A stretch of 64,000 bases of DNA from Fibrobacter sp. UWH4 (GTDB lineage Bacteria > Fibrobacterota > Fibrobacteria > Fibrobacterales > Fibrobacteraceae), in the NCBI RefSeq assembly GCF_900142475.1, contig NZ_FRAY01000003.1, positions 520,730 through 584,729 on the forward strand, read 5' to 3'. This document shows, piece by piece, positions 8,534 to 15,440 of the stretch. The notes under the pieces are model-generated. The model was not told the DNA's origin. It did not search any database and was given only the letters and a program-made list of their open reading frames with translations. Numbering within the stretch: position 1 is the first letter of the stretch; the number at the start of each line of letters is the position of its first letter. Position numbers and translations under genes: made by a program.

Positions 8534-8576
8534 ATCGAAGCTTTCGCCAAGCCACTTTTTTCATATAGGCCGGGAA

Positions 8577-9830
8577 TTAACTTTTTTTCGCAATTTTCTG
8601 CACGTCCTTCAAAATATCCTCTTCACCATCGACATGGCGGTTCTTCATCACGAACTTTCCGTTACACATCACGGAATGAATCGCAGAGGAATCGGCCGCA
8701 TAGACCCAGTTGCTCACCAGGTTATGGTTCGGGACGAGGCGTTCGTTTTTCAGGTCGAGCAGCAAGGCGTCTGCCAGGAATCCTTCGGCAATCACGCCCG
8801 CCGGAATGCCATAAGCCAATGCCGTATTTGAAGTCGCCAACTTGAGCGCCACCTCCGCCGGCAACGATTCCGCCTTGCCAGTCTTGGGTTCCACCTTCGC
8901 CAAAAGCGAAATCAGCTTCATTTCTTCGTGCATGTCGAGGTTATTGTTCGACGAAGCCCCGTCAGTTCCAAGGCCAACCAACATTCCGCTATCTAAGAGA
9001 GCATTCACTTTCGGGATTCCGCTCCCCAGTTTCAAATTCGAGCAGGGATTCAGAATCGCGGCAGAACCCGATTCGGCCATCAACGCCATATCGTATTCGG
9101 ACAAATGAACGCAATGTGCCGCCACCAGGTGGTCACCCAGAACATCCCACTTTGCCAAAAGTTCGACCGGAGAGCAACCGTACTGTTTCTTGCAATCCTT
9201 GATTTCGATCAAGGTTTCAGACAAATGAGTGTGCAAAACATAGTTTTCTTCAAGAGCCAATTTCGCACAACGTTTGAAAATCTTTTCGCCCACCGTATAA
9301 ATGGAATGCGGCATCACTGCAAGCTTTACCCGATCGGATTCATAACGATGGTCCTGCAGGAACTTGAAATTTTCTTCGATATGTTCCGGGGAATCCAGAT
9401 TTTCGGCAACCGTCACTCCAATCGCCGCACGAATCCCCATTTCCTTAACGACCTTCATCGTCACTTCGCGGCGCCAGTACATATCCGAGAAGAAAACCGT
9501 TCCCGACTTGATCATTTCAAGCACGGCTAGGCGAGACCCGATTTCAATATCCTTGGCAGTGAGCTTTGCCTCGAACGGCCAAATGTATTCCTGCAACCAC
9601 TTCTGGAGCGGCATATCATCGGCATACCCACGCAAAAGGGTCATGGCGGCATGAGTGTGTCCGTTATAGAAAGGCGGTACAATGGCAAGCCCCTTGCAAT
9701 TTACCACATCGGCCTTGTCATAATCACGGGCGGTAAGCGGGCGCCCCACCTTCGCAAACTTTTTTCCCGAGATGAGGATATCCTGTATTTTACCTTGGAA
9801 TAGTACAGATTGGAGTATTGTTTTTGCCAT
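8577..9830 (-). CDS. Amidohydrolase, 5'-methylthioadenosine/S-adenosylhomocysteine deaminase-like
   Basis: The 417-residue metal-dependent hydrolase belongs to the cytosine deaminase/TRZ-ATZ/MtaD group. Metal and catalytic motifs are in the expected order: NGHTHAAMTLLRG (residues about 56-68), VLHTHLSET, AAHCVHLSEYD and GTDGASSNNNLDMHEEMK. The last motif and the FNGHTH-type start are typical of MtaD, which deaminates methylthioadenosine or S-adenosylhomocysteine to the inosyl compound. The substrate remains an inference, because related enzymes act on guanine, triazines or chlorohydrolase substrates. It is a single gene between dnaX and a divergent GGDEF gene, with no methionine-salvage gene alongside. 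Confidence 0.8.
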   Translation of the reverse strand: MAKTILQSVLFQGKIQDILISGKKFAKVGRPLTARDYDKADVVNCKGLAIVPPFYNGHTHAAMTLLRGYADDMPLQKWLQEYIWPFEAKLTAKDIEIGSRLAVLEMIKSGTVFFSDMYWRREVTMKVVKEMGIRAAIGVTVAENLDSPEHIEENFKFLQDHRYESDRVKLAVMPHSIYTVGEKIFKRCAKLALEENYVLHTHLSETLIEIKDCKKQYGCSPVELLAKWDVLGDHLVAAHCVHLSEYDMALMAESGSAAILNPCSNLKLGSGIPKVNALLDSGMLVGLGTDGASSNNNLDMHEEMKLISLLAKVEPKTGKAESLPAEVALKLATSNTALAYGIPAGVIAEGFLADALLLDLKNERLVPNHNLVSNWVYAADSSAIHSVMCNGKFVMKNRHVDGEEDILKDVQKIAKKS

Positions 9831-9913
9831 ATAAACTAGTATTCTCGCGTGTTTTTTTCAAAAAGTAGTATTTTCTGTTTTCGTTTTGAAAAGTTTTTGT
9901 ATATAATTATGGT

Positions 9914-10912
9914 ATGAGTGCGAACGAACTAGAGACACTGCCCATATCCAGGGCAGAATTTCAGCGACAGGATATTTTCAGGAATGTCGCCTTCGAAAGC
10001 CTTGCCGGTTACCTGCTTGGCTGTAAAACGATTTTCCCTGAACCGGGCACACTCCTTATCGACCCTGAAAAGCCCAGGCGTCGTCTTCTAGTTCTCCTAG
10101 ACGGCCTTCTGGAAGTACATGTGGAATCCCAGGGCGGTATGTACATTGACCATATCCATCCAGGGCACTGCGCCGGAGAGATGTCCATTTTTGACAACAT
10201 CAAACCGAGCGCCAAGGTCTTCGCCAAGGAAAACTGCAAAATCCTGATTATCGATGGCGACACCGCACTCGCCATGCTCAACGCTTCGCACGATCTGTGC
10301 CTGAACTTTTTGCAACTTCTGAGTCGACGCCTACGCAACAACAACAAGGTGGTGTGCGAAGAAGAATACCATATCCGTTGCATCGAAGAAAACGCCAAGG
10401 TGGACTCGCTTACGGGCCTGCACAACCGTCGCTGGCTCGAAGAAATGTACACGCGCGAACTCAACCGAAGCAACGCGGGAAACCTGCACCTTTCGGCCTT
10501 CATGCTGGACATCGACCACTTCAAGAATGTCAACGACACCTACGGCCACCTCGTCGGCGACCAGGTGCTTATCGCGGTGGCCAAGGCGATTCTCCAATGC
10601 CTGCGCCCCACCGATATGCCCGTACGCTACGGCGGCGAAGAATTCACGATTTTCTTGCCGGGAACAAACATCGAGAACGCGAAAATTGTCGGTGAAAGAC
10701 TTCGCGCCAGTGTAGAATCTATGAAGATTCCGCTTCTGGATAAGAAAGATTTTATTTCAGTCACGATCAGCGTCGGGTTCACGGAACGCAAGGACGGAGA
10801 CTCCGTCGAAACGATCATCAAGCGCGCCGACGACGCGCTCTACCACGCCAAGGAATCAGGCCGCAACCGCGTGTGCCTGAATCTGGGCGAGGGCTCCATG
10901 TTCCTATTCTGA
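9914..10912 (+). CDS. Cyclic nucleotide-binding domain / GGDEF diguanylate cyclase
   Basis: A 332-residue soluble protein. Residues about 20-145 resemble a CRP-type cyclic nucleotide-binding fold (LLVLLDGLLEVHVES, then GHCAGEMSIFDNIKPSAKV). A GGDEF domain follows from about residue 160 (DSLTGLHNRRWLEEMY; DIDHFKNVNDTYGH; RYGGEEFTIFLPG). The active GGEEF signature is present, and RPTD stands five residues before it as a canonical product-inhibition (I-) site. It should make cyclic di-GMP in response to a bound ligand or partner. The ATG lies only 6 nt after TATAAT (9902-9907), with no clear ribosome site. An HD-GYP protein, a likely opposing phosphodiesterase, is coded at 46859. Confidence 0.9.
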   Translation: MSANELETLPISRAEFQRQDIFRNVAFESLAGYLLGCKTIFPEPGTLLIDPEKPRRRLLVLLDGLLEVHVESQGGMYIDHIHPGHCAGEMSIFDNIKPSAKVFAKENCKILIIDGDTALAMLNASHDLCLNFLQLLSRRLRNNNKVVCEEEYHIRCIEENAKVDSLTGLHNRRWLEEMYTRELNRSNAGNLHLSAFMLDIDHFKNVNDTYGHLVGDQVLIAVAKAILQCLRPTDMPVRYGGEEFTIFLPGTNIENAKIVGERLRASVESMKIPLLDKKDFISVTISVGFTERKDGDSVETIIKRADDALYHAKESGRNRVCLNLGEGSMFLF

Positions 10913-10943
10913 CCGGGTAAACAGCAAATAAGTCAAATTGCAA

Positions 10944-10972
10944 AAAAGGCTCCCGAAGGAGCCTTTTAATTT
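10944..10972 (+). terminator. Rho-independent terminator
   Basis: AAAAGGCTCC-CGAA-GGAGCCTTTT followed by AATTT, just behind the GGDEF gene. Confidence 0.8.
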
Positions 10973-10999
10973 ATAGAATTCATCCTCAAGGTCACTTCT

Positions 11000-11062
11000 G
11001 AAGTCATCCCCGACCGCCATCCCTGAAGTCATCCTCGACCGTCAGGGAGGGGATCCAAGAGC
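11000..11062. repeat. REP-like repeats between GGDEF gene and hisD
   Basis: Three partial copies of a GTCATCC element (GAAGTCATCCCCGACC, GAAGTCATCCTCGACC, then GGGGATCCAAGAGCGAC) lie between the terminator and the hisD stop. They resemble the array at 462-605 and the element at 35528. Confidence 0.65.
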
Positions 11063-11064
11063 GA

Positions 11065-12354
11065 CTACAGTCTCTTAAGCACCGCAGCAGCGTGGTGGAT
11101 AAAGCCCTCTTCGGTTGCAACGGCGGCAATGGCCTTCGCATTCTTCTTGATGGCCTTCTCGCTGTAGCGGATGATGCTCATACGCTTGAGGAAGTCGTAG
11201 ACTCCTAGCGGGCTGAAGAAGCGGCCCGTGCCGTTCGTCGGCAGCACATGGTTCGGACCCGCAAAATAGTCGCCCACCGGTTCGCTCGACCACGGGCCGA
11301 TAAACACGGCACCCGCGTTCTCGATCTGCGCAGCCATGGATTCTGCTTCGGCGGTCATGACTTCCAAATGTTCCGGAGCAATGCGGTTCGCAATTTCAAC
11401 ACCGTCGAACCAATCCTTCACCACTAAGATGCGACCGAAGTTACCGAGCACCTTTTCAAGGAGTTCCTTCTTCGGGGAGTTTTCCACCTGCACATCAACG
11501 CAAGCAGAAATCATCTGGGCCGTTTCCATGTTGTCGGTAATGCAGATAGCGGCTTCAAAACCGGAACCGTGTTCCGCCTGGGAAAGCAGGTCTGCAGCGA
11601 CAAAGTCAGGATCGCAGGTGTTATCGGCCATCACGAGCACTTCGCTGGGACCAGCCACCATGTCGATATCCACGACACCGAAGACTTCCTTCTTGGCGAT
11701 AGCGGCAAAGACGTTGCCCGGGCCCACAATCTTGTCGACGCGTTCCACGACGATCTTGCCCTTGGCGTCCTTGGCACCATAAGCCAAGAGACCAATCGCC
11801 TGAGCGCCACCGATGTGGTAGACTTCTTCAATGCCCAATTCCTGAAGCACGAATGCCACAGCACGGTTGATTTCGCCCTTGATCGGGGTCACGACCACGA
11901 TATCCTGAACGCCAGCCACCAGAGCCGGAACAGCGTTCATAATCACAGTGCTCGGATAAATGCCAGCACCACCCGGCACGTAAAGACCCACGCGCTTCAT
12001 GGGGCGAATGCGCTGACCGAGGACTACACCATCGGCCCCTTCCATGAGCCAGGATTCTTCCATCTGGTTCTTGTGGAAGTCGCGAACATTCTTGATAGCC
12101 TGCTTCAAGGCCTTCTGGAGTTCCTTGGGGCACTTGGCGGCAGACTTCGCGATGGCCGAAACCGGCACGCGGATGTTCTTGCCCTTCAGGCCGTCGAACT
12201 TCTGGGCGTATTCCGTCGCCTTGGCGATACCGCCCTTCTTGATGTCGGCAAGGATTTGCATCACCTTGTCATGGATTTCTCTGGACGGAGCGACTTCGCG
12301 CCCGCAGATGCGTTCAATTTCAGCAGATTTCGGAGTAACTTTTGTAATAATCAT
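11065..12354 (-). CDS. hisD: Histidinol dehydrogenase
   Basis: The enzyme performs the last two oxidations of histidine synthesis, histidinol to histidine, with NAD and zinc. The 429-residue protein shows family motifs: VERVDKIVGPGN, DIDMVAGPSEVLV, LLSQAEHGSG and the catalytic APEHLEVM. The start at 12354 (MIITKVTPKS) is favoured because a duplicated copy of this 5' end, next to cimA at 13635, has its ATG at exactly the same place; an in-frame Met at 12378 lies 3 nt after a TATCTTTG motif and is an alternative. No other his genes are near. The first 21 codons lie in a 58-bp direct repeat, so a foreign segment now separates hisD from cimA. Confidence 0.93.
   Translation of the reverse strand: MIITKVTPKSAEIERICGREVAPSREIHDKVMQILADIKKGGIAKATEYAQKFDGLKGKNIRVPVSAIAKSAAKCPKELQKALKQAIKNVRDFHKNQMEESWLMEGADGVVLGQRIRPMKRVGLYVPGGAGIYPSTVIMNAVPALVAGVQDIVVVTPIKGEINRAVAFVLQELGIEEVYHIGGAQAIGLLAYGAKDAKGKIVVERVDKIVGPGNVFAAIAKKEVFGVVDIDMVAGPSEVLVMADNTCDPDFVAADLLSQAEHGSGFEAAICITDNMETAQMISACVDVQVENSPKKELLEKVLGNFGRILVVKDWFDGVEIANRIAPEHLEVMTAEAESMAAQIENAGAVFIGPWSSEPVGDYFAGPNHVLPTNGTGRFFSPLGVYDFLKRMSIIRYSEKAIKKNAKAIAAVATEEGFIHHAAAVLKRL
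12291..12348. repeat. 58-bp direct repeat, copy in hisD
   Basis: It is identical over 58 bp to 13572-13629 (CGACTTCGCGCCCGCAGATG at one end, TTTTGTAAT at the other). It covers codons 3-21 of hisD. The two copies bound a 1.28-kb AT-rich segment. Confidence 0.95.
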
Positions 12355-12381
12355 AGTAGGAAATAAGATATTAGACATCTA

Positions 12382-12389
12382 CAAAGATA
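12382..12389 (-). promoter_or_regulatory. TATCTTTG element before hisD
   Basis: The minus strand reads TATCTTTG 3 nt before an in-frame ATG (12378) and 27 nt before the preferred hisD start. It lies in the inserted segment and could supply hisD with a new promoter after separation from cimA. Confidence 0.4.
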
Positions 12390-12403
12390 AAAAAAACAAA
12401 AAG

Positions 12404-13207
12404 TTATTTCAACAAAACTTTCTTATGTTCGATATCTAAGATGGAGGGTGTCTTGGGAACATAGATTTGCCCGTTTTCAGTACGGCCTTGTTTCAAGAGG
12501 ATACCGTTGACATCAAATAGCTTGTAAGGAACCGTTTCATTGAGTCCATCAACAATGAACATTTCTCGACTTATGCGAGACAGACGGAATCTATTTTTGA
12601 TCGGGGTCTTGGAAATGGAAGTCGGCTTTTCATCAGGAAGCAAAGTCCACCAGTTCTCAATCATTGCAGTTCCACCATCAGTTGGCTCCGCACAACATTC
12701 AAAGGTGTCGCATGACGCTATATGCGTATATACAGAAACCATATCATTTGCGTTGTAGATATCCGCCATATCTACTTTGCATTCAAGCATATTATAAACC
12801 ATTCTATCTATTAAACTAGATGCACTATCCTTTGATATATTTACAACACCCCATTCTTGCAGATTAATAAATTCCTGTTTAAGTATTTGGCTAAGCGTGA
12901 TATCTCTTTCTTCGAAAAAAGAACCTGTATGAATATTAAAAATAGTGATTCTACTAGCATAAACGTTTACAAATACAGCAAAGTTTGTATCTAATGTTGA
13001 ATAATAAGCAAATCCATAAAGGGGACCATACTCGTCCGTAACACAATTAATATAATTCAAGGAACAGGTTTTTCCAAAATTGAAAGCTATGTAATTTAGT
13101 CCGAATTCTAATTGTGTTCCTTGTCTGAAATTACTTTGAGGATTATCAAACTCAGCTGATAACAACATCGTCGTTAGAAACACTATTGTCATTAGAACTT
13201 TATTCAT
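12404..13207 (-). CDS. Hypothetical secreted protein with C-terminal sorting-like domain
   Basis: A 267-residue protein of unknown function in an AT-rich segment. It starts with a signal peptide (MNKVLMTIVFLTTMLLSAEF) behind a good AGGAGG site. The C-terminus (VPYKLFDVNGILLKQG, ending IEHKKVLLK) resembles the C-terminal sorting domains of type IX-like secreted proteins that are common in Fibrobacter. The middle has several Cys residues (CSLNYINC; CDTFECC) but no domain I recognise. Base composition is clearly lower in GC than the flanking hisD and cimA. Together with the gene fragment just upstream it forms the cargo of the insertion that split cimA from hisD. Confidence 0.65.
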   Translation of the reverse strand: MNKVLMTIVFLTTMLLSAEFDNPQSNFRQGTQLEFGLNYIAFNFGKTCSLNYINCVTDEYGPLYGFAYYSTLDTNFAVFVNVYASRITIFNIHTGSFFEERDITLSQILKQEFINLQEWGVVNISKDSASSLIDRMVYNMLECKVDMADIYNANDMVSVYTHIASCDTFECCAEPTDGGTAMIENWWTLLPDEKPTSISKTPIKNRFRLSRISREMFIVDGLNETVPYKLFDVNGILLKQGRTENGQIYVPKTPSILDIEHKKVLLK

Positions 13208-13217
13208 CCCAAGCCTC

Positions 13218-13571
13218 CTATTTAAATGAAATTTTTAACGATGGCAGAATCGGATTGAAGTCAACACGATAAACATCGGTGTTCTGATGAACTGTTACTC
13301 CATTTCCAAGGAATCTTCCGTATACATTTTTTACAGTCTGCCCCAAAATCAATTGAGCTTTTGCTGCATGAATTGTGCCAGCCCAGTCACCTTCTACAAA
13401 TACAGGCTGTTCTCCATACTGAATGAGTTTGAAGCCCCTTGCAACAAGATTCTTGTCTTCGTTAACAAGAGAAGCTCTCCAAAGAAACGCACCTTCCGCA
13501 TGGATAACGGTTTCTTTACCAGGTTCTAAAAATTCCAGTTGACAGCCAGATCTTTCAAAAAACAAATCCGC
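13218..13571 (-). pseudogene. 3' fragment of an unknown gene, cut by the insertion junction
   Basis: An open frame codes about 118 residues (from ADLFFERSGCQLEFLEPGKE to LPSLKISFK). It ends 10 nt before the secreted-protein gene. Upstream it runs directly into the 58-bp hisD-derived repeat in a frame that has nothing to do with hisD, so its own N-terminus is missing. The formal ATG at 13658 lies inside the end of cimA and looks accidental. The sequence looks like part of a secreted or anchored protein rich in short beta-strands, but I do not recognise the family. Confidence 0.5.
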
Positions 13572-13635
13572 CGACTTCGCGCCCGCAGATGCGTTCAATT
13601 TCAGCAGATTTCGGAGTAACTTTTGTAATTTGCAT
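13555..13635 (-). pseudogene. Orphan 5' end of hisD (26 codons)
   Basis: Three bases after the cimA stop an ATG opens MQITKVTPKSAEIERICGRE, nearly identical to the start of hisD, then leaves homology and stops at 13555. The TAA-GCC-ATG spacing suggests that this was the original hisD start in a cimA-hisD operon. It is now a short leader-like open frame. Confidence 0.75.
13572..13629. repeat. 58-bp direct repeat, copy next to cimA
   Basis: Perfect copy of 12291-12348 in the same orientation; the two starts are 1,281 bp apart. Confidence 0.95.
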
Positions 13636-13638
13636 GGC

Positions 13639-15342
13639 TTATTTTTTCCTTGAAACACCAGCGAGGTTACGGACCTTGCGAGCAGTCAACTTTTTCGCTT
13701 TCTCAGGTGCAGTAGCTTCTTTCGCCTTGGCCGGTTCAACAGGCTTCACGTCCAAATGCTTGTAGGCACCTTCGATGACCTTGTTATCCACCAGAATCTT
13801 GTAGGTAAGGCCATCGACAAACGCCATCCAGGACGCTTCGATAATGTTGCTCGAAACGCCGACTACGTTCCAGTAGCCCTTCTCGTCGCCGAAGGTGGTC
13901 CATACGCGCACCGTAGCGTCGGATGCCACGTTGCTTCCAAGCACGCGCACCTTATAGTCGTCAAGCTTGACCTTCGCCATATTCGGGAAGAACGGGAGCA
14001 ATGCCTTGCGGAGCGCCGCATCCAAAGCATTCACCGGGCCATCACCTTCGCTCACCTGGTGACTGATTTTGTCGCCAACCTGAAGCTTGACCGTCGCCTG
14101 CGACACAGAAACCCCCTGCGGAGTCTTGTCTTCGATAACGCGGTAGTTCAGCACCTTGAACGGTTCTTCCACCATTCCCAGCTGGCGGTACACAAGCATC
14201 TTGAAGCTTGCCTCGGCGCTATCGAAATGCCAACCGGCATTTTCGCGTTCCTTGATAAGTGTAAGGAGCTTGCCCACCACGGGGTCTTTCTTGTCGATAC
14301 CCGGCTTGATGGCCTTCAGTTTTTCTACCACGAGAGAACCGCCGGCCTGGTCGCTGGTGACAAACACGCGGTCGTTACCGACGGCATGCGGGTCGATATG
14401 TTCAAAACTGCGAGAAACCTTCATCACGCCATCGATGTGTGCTCCGCCCTTATGCGCAAAGGCTGCATCGCCCACATACGGGGCATGCACATCGCTCGGC
14501 AGGTTCACAATCTGGTCCACATTGCTGCTCAACTGACGAAGCCTAGCCATCTTCTTTGCGGCAAAGAACTTCGCGCCCATCTTGAAATGGAGGTCTGCAG
14601 CAATGGTCGTGAGGTTCGCGTTACCGCAACGTTCACCGTAACCGTTTACCACGCCTTGCACCATGGTCGCACCGTTCTTGACGGCATAGATGCTATTACA
14701 CACGGCAAGTCCCGCATCGTTATGCACATGGATTCCGATCGGTGTCGAAATTTTCTTCTTCACTTCCTTCACGATTTCTTCGAGTTCCCACGGCATCGTT
14801 CCGCCATTGGTATCGCACAGCACGATGCAGTCGGCGTGGCCGAGTTCCGCGGCCTTCAGAGTCTCGATGGCGTACTCGGGATTCGCCTTGTAACCATCAA
14901 AGAAATGTTCCGCATCGTAAATTACCTCTTCGGAATGTTCCTTGAGGTACGCCACCGAAGACTCAATCATGTCGAGGTTCTCTTCGAGAGTCGTGCGGAT
15001 GACATCGGTCACATGCAGGTCCCAGCTCTTTCCGAAAATCGTCTTGACGGGTGCACCGGACTTCACGAGCGCCTGCAGCAGCGGATCGTTCTCGGGCAAA
15101 ACCTTCGGACGACGAGTCGAACCGAAGGCGGCAATCTTTGCGTGCTTCAGCTTGACTTCCTTGATCTTCTGGAAGAATTCCTCGTCGGTCGGATTACTCG
15201 GATTGGGCCACCCCCCTTCGATATAGTCAAAACCGAAATGGTCAAGAATTCGCGCAATCTGCAACTTGTCGGCAAGAGAAAGGCTTATCTTACGGTCTTG
15301 ATTACCGTCACGGAGAGTCGTATCGTATAGGGAGATTTTCAT
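13639..15342 (-). CDS. cimA: (R)-citramalate synthase
   Basis: The enzyme condenses pyruvate and acetyl-CoA to citramalate, the first step of the threonine-independent isoleucine route. Residues 1-270 form the HMGL-like barrel: LYDTTLRDGNQ, GGWPNPSNPTDEEFF, FGSTRRP, EHFFDGYKANPEYA, GIHVHNDAGLAVCNS. The C-terminal LeuA-type allosteric domain follows. FFDGYKANPEYA and FGSTRR are typical of CimA rather than LeuA. Length is 567, slightly long because of a basic Lys/Ala-rich tail (KAKKLTARKVRNLAG). TATATTTG stands 5 nt before the ATG with no ribosome site, suggesting a leaderless mRNA. hisD probably followed it directly before the insertion. Confidence 0.9.
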   Translation of the reverse strand: MKISLYDTTLRDGNQDRKISLSLADKLQIARILDHFGFDYIEGGWPNPSNPTDEEFFQKIKEVKLKHAKIAAFGSTRRPKVLPENDPLLQALVKSGAPVKTIFGKSWDLHVTDVIRTTLEENLDMIESSVAYLKEHSEEVIYDAEHFFDGYKANPEYAIETLKAAELGHADCIVLCDTNGGTMPWELEEIVKEVKKKISTPIGIHVHNDAGLAVCNSIYAVKNGATMVQGVVNGYGERCGNANLTTIAADLHFKMGAKFFAAKKMARLRQLSSNVDQIVNLPSDVHAPYVGDAAFAHKGGAHIDGVMKVSRSFEHIDPHAVGNDRVFVTSDQAGGSLVVEKLKAIKPGIDKKDPVVGKLLTLIKERENAGWHFDSAEASFKMLVYRQLGMVEEPFKVLNYRVIEDKTPQGVSVSQATVKLQVGDKISHQVSEGDGPVNALDAALRKALLPFFPNMAKVKLDDYKVRVLGSNVASDATVRVWTTFGDEKGYWNVVGVSSNIIEASWMAFVDGLTYKILVDNKVIEGAYKHLDVKPVEPAKAKEATAPEKAKKLTARKVRNLAGVSRKK

Positions 15343-15347
15343 AGGCG

Positions 15348-15355
15348 CAAATATA
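15348..15355 (-). promoter_or_regulatory. TATATTTG promoter element, leaderless cimA
   Basis: The minus strand reads TATATTTG, then CGCCT, then ATG. With the usual distance from this element to the start of transcription, the mRNA would begin at or next to the start codon. Confidence 0.5.
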
Positions 15356-15374
15356 GAAAAAGAAACTTTCTAAA

Positions 15375-15412
15375 AACGGAGATGCCCGGTCGAAGCCGGG
15401 CATGACAACGTG
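15375..15412. repeat. REP-like hairpin behind the BY-kinase gene and before cimA
   Basis: ATGCCCGG-TCGAAG-CCGGGCAT is a perfect inverted repeat followed by GACAACG. It lies between the end of the kinase gene (15441) and the cimA promoter, and may act as a terminator for the former. Confidence 0.6.
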
Positions 15413-15440
15413 CGGCTCAGCCGCATTCAATCCTTAAGGA

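Noticed and set aside
13218..13658. A 146-codon gene starting at 13658
   Set aside because: Its first part is cimA and hisD sequence read in a wrong frame; only the part from 13571 down looks like real coding sequence, so it is listed as a gene fragment.
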